Positions 5,481 through 5,918 of a DNA stretch of 5,918 bases are shown here, piece by piece; position 1 is the first letter of the stretch, and each line of letters opens with the position of its first letter. The DNA lies in assembly GCA_016199605.1 (NCBI GenBank), contig JACQGJ010000442.1, positions 1-5,918 on the forward strand, in the 5' to 3' direction. Source of the DNA: Armatimonadota bacterium (lineage in GTDB: Bacteria > Armatimonadota > Abditibacteriia > CG2-30-59-28). The notes beneath the pieces were generated by a model that was not told the origin of the DNA, did no database searches, and saw nothing but the letters and a program-made list of their open reading frames with translations. Position numbers and translations under genes: made by a program.

Positions 5481-5918
5481 GTGTCCAACGAAGAATCACG
5501 CGACCCTACTCCGTCTCTGATCAACATTGACACCCCGGCGTTTCATCACGAGCCTCCCGATGTCCTCGCGATCTACTGTTCCGATGGACGCTTCGGTCAT
5601 CAGTGCGAGCATTTTATTGAGCAGCACCTGGGGGCCCCTCGTTACGACCGTTTTGTGGTACCAGGCGGTGCGGCCTGGATTGTTCTCGACTGGTTCACGT
5701 TCAAGGAATACGATGTCTCCAGAGAGAGCCTGACGCTGCTCGTCGAACTGCACCACCTCCGGCGCATCCTCGTGATCGCCCACGAAGATTGTGGCTTCTA
5801 CCGACAGCACAACCCCTCCCTCAACCCCGAAGAGATCAGTCTGAAGGAGCACGACGACCTGCGAACAGCGAGGGAAGTGCTGCTGAAATGGTTCCCTGCC
5901 GTTGAAGTTGACTTGTAC
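5481..5918 (+). CDS. Divergent beta-carbonic-anhydrase-like protein (partial, C-terminus beyond right edge)
   Basis: An open frame of 146 codons runs from GTG at 5481 to the window edge with no stop. Two hallmark beta-carbonic-anhydrase motifs are present: IYCSDGRF gives the C-x-D-x-R box (Cys33, Asp35, Arg37), and VIAHEDCGFY gives the H-x2-C box (His101, Cys104). In the family, Cys, His and Cys bind zinc, and the Asp-Arg pair organises the active site for reversible CO2 hydration. Both sets are kept, so zinc binding is likely. Differences from classical enzymes: the motif spacing is 68 residues (about 56 in E. coli Can), and the usual R-N-A-G segment is replaced by VVPGGAAW. Residues 1-26 are a polar, probably flexible N-terminus with no signal peptide, suggesting a cytoplasmic protein. 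Helices 43-51 and 82-94 fit the alpha/beta fold. True CO2 hydration activity is uncertain; it may be a carbonic-anhydrase-fold protein with another role. It has its own promoter and putative operator just after the HTH gene. Confidence 0.88.
   Translation, partial: MSNEESRDPTPSLINIDTPAFHHEPPDVLAIYCSDGRFGHQCEHFIEQHLGAPRYDRFVVPGGAAWIVLDWFTFKEYDVSRESLTLLVELHHLRRILVIAHEDCGFYRQHNPSLNPEEISLKEHDDLRTAREVLLKWFPAVEVDLY

Overview
The window is G+C-rich (roughly 60% by eye), densely coding bacterial DNA. The genes start after good Shine-Dalgarno sequences (AGGAGG, GAGGGGGG, GGAGG), and one gene has a near-consensus sigma70-type promoter. Secreted proteins with a LamG-type jelly-roll and a TIM-barrel glycosidase-like enzyme carrying a GDEPD motif are typical of polysaccharide-degrading environmental phyla such as Armatimonadota, Hydrogenedentota, Planctomycetota or Verrucomicrobiota. 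The clear Shine-Dalgarno use leans slightly towards Armatimonadota or a similar group. This is inference: there is no rRNA or other phylogenetic marker here.

Layout. The left half (1-2916) is a minus-strand pair of secreted proteins. The upstream gene, 2916 to 1540, encodes a signal peptide, a TIM-barrel-like hydrolase and a C-terminal beta domain. After a 54-bp gap comes a second gene, from 1485 to beyond the left edge, with a LamG/concanavalin-like domain followed by further beta-rich domains. Together they look like part of an extracellular glycan-utilisation locus. A divergent intergenic region of 405 bp (2917-3321) separates them from the plus-strand genes. It contains no convincing gene, a pyrimidine-rich stretch with a spaced 9-bp direct repeat, and a small inverted repeat.

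The right half (3322-5918) is on the plus strand. A 598-residue protein has an N-terminal Rieske [2Fe-2S] domain with all four ligands, followed by a long all-helical region that I read as four degenerate copies of one helical unit resembling the AhpD/carboxymuconolactone-decarboxylase fold. An 86-residue XRE-type helix-turn-helix protein follows only 3 nt downstream, so the two are almost certainly one transcript. Just after it comes a separate sigma70-like promoter with a 14-bp dyad at the expected transcription start. This drives a divergent beta-carbonic-anhydrase-like zinc protein that runs off the right edge.

The most interesting object is the Rieske/helical-repeat fusion with its small HTH partner: a probable redox protein of unknown substrate, possibly with its own regulator. 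No mobile element, CRISPR array, tRNA or rRNA was seen.
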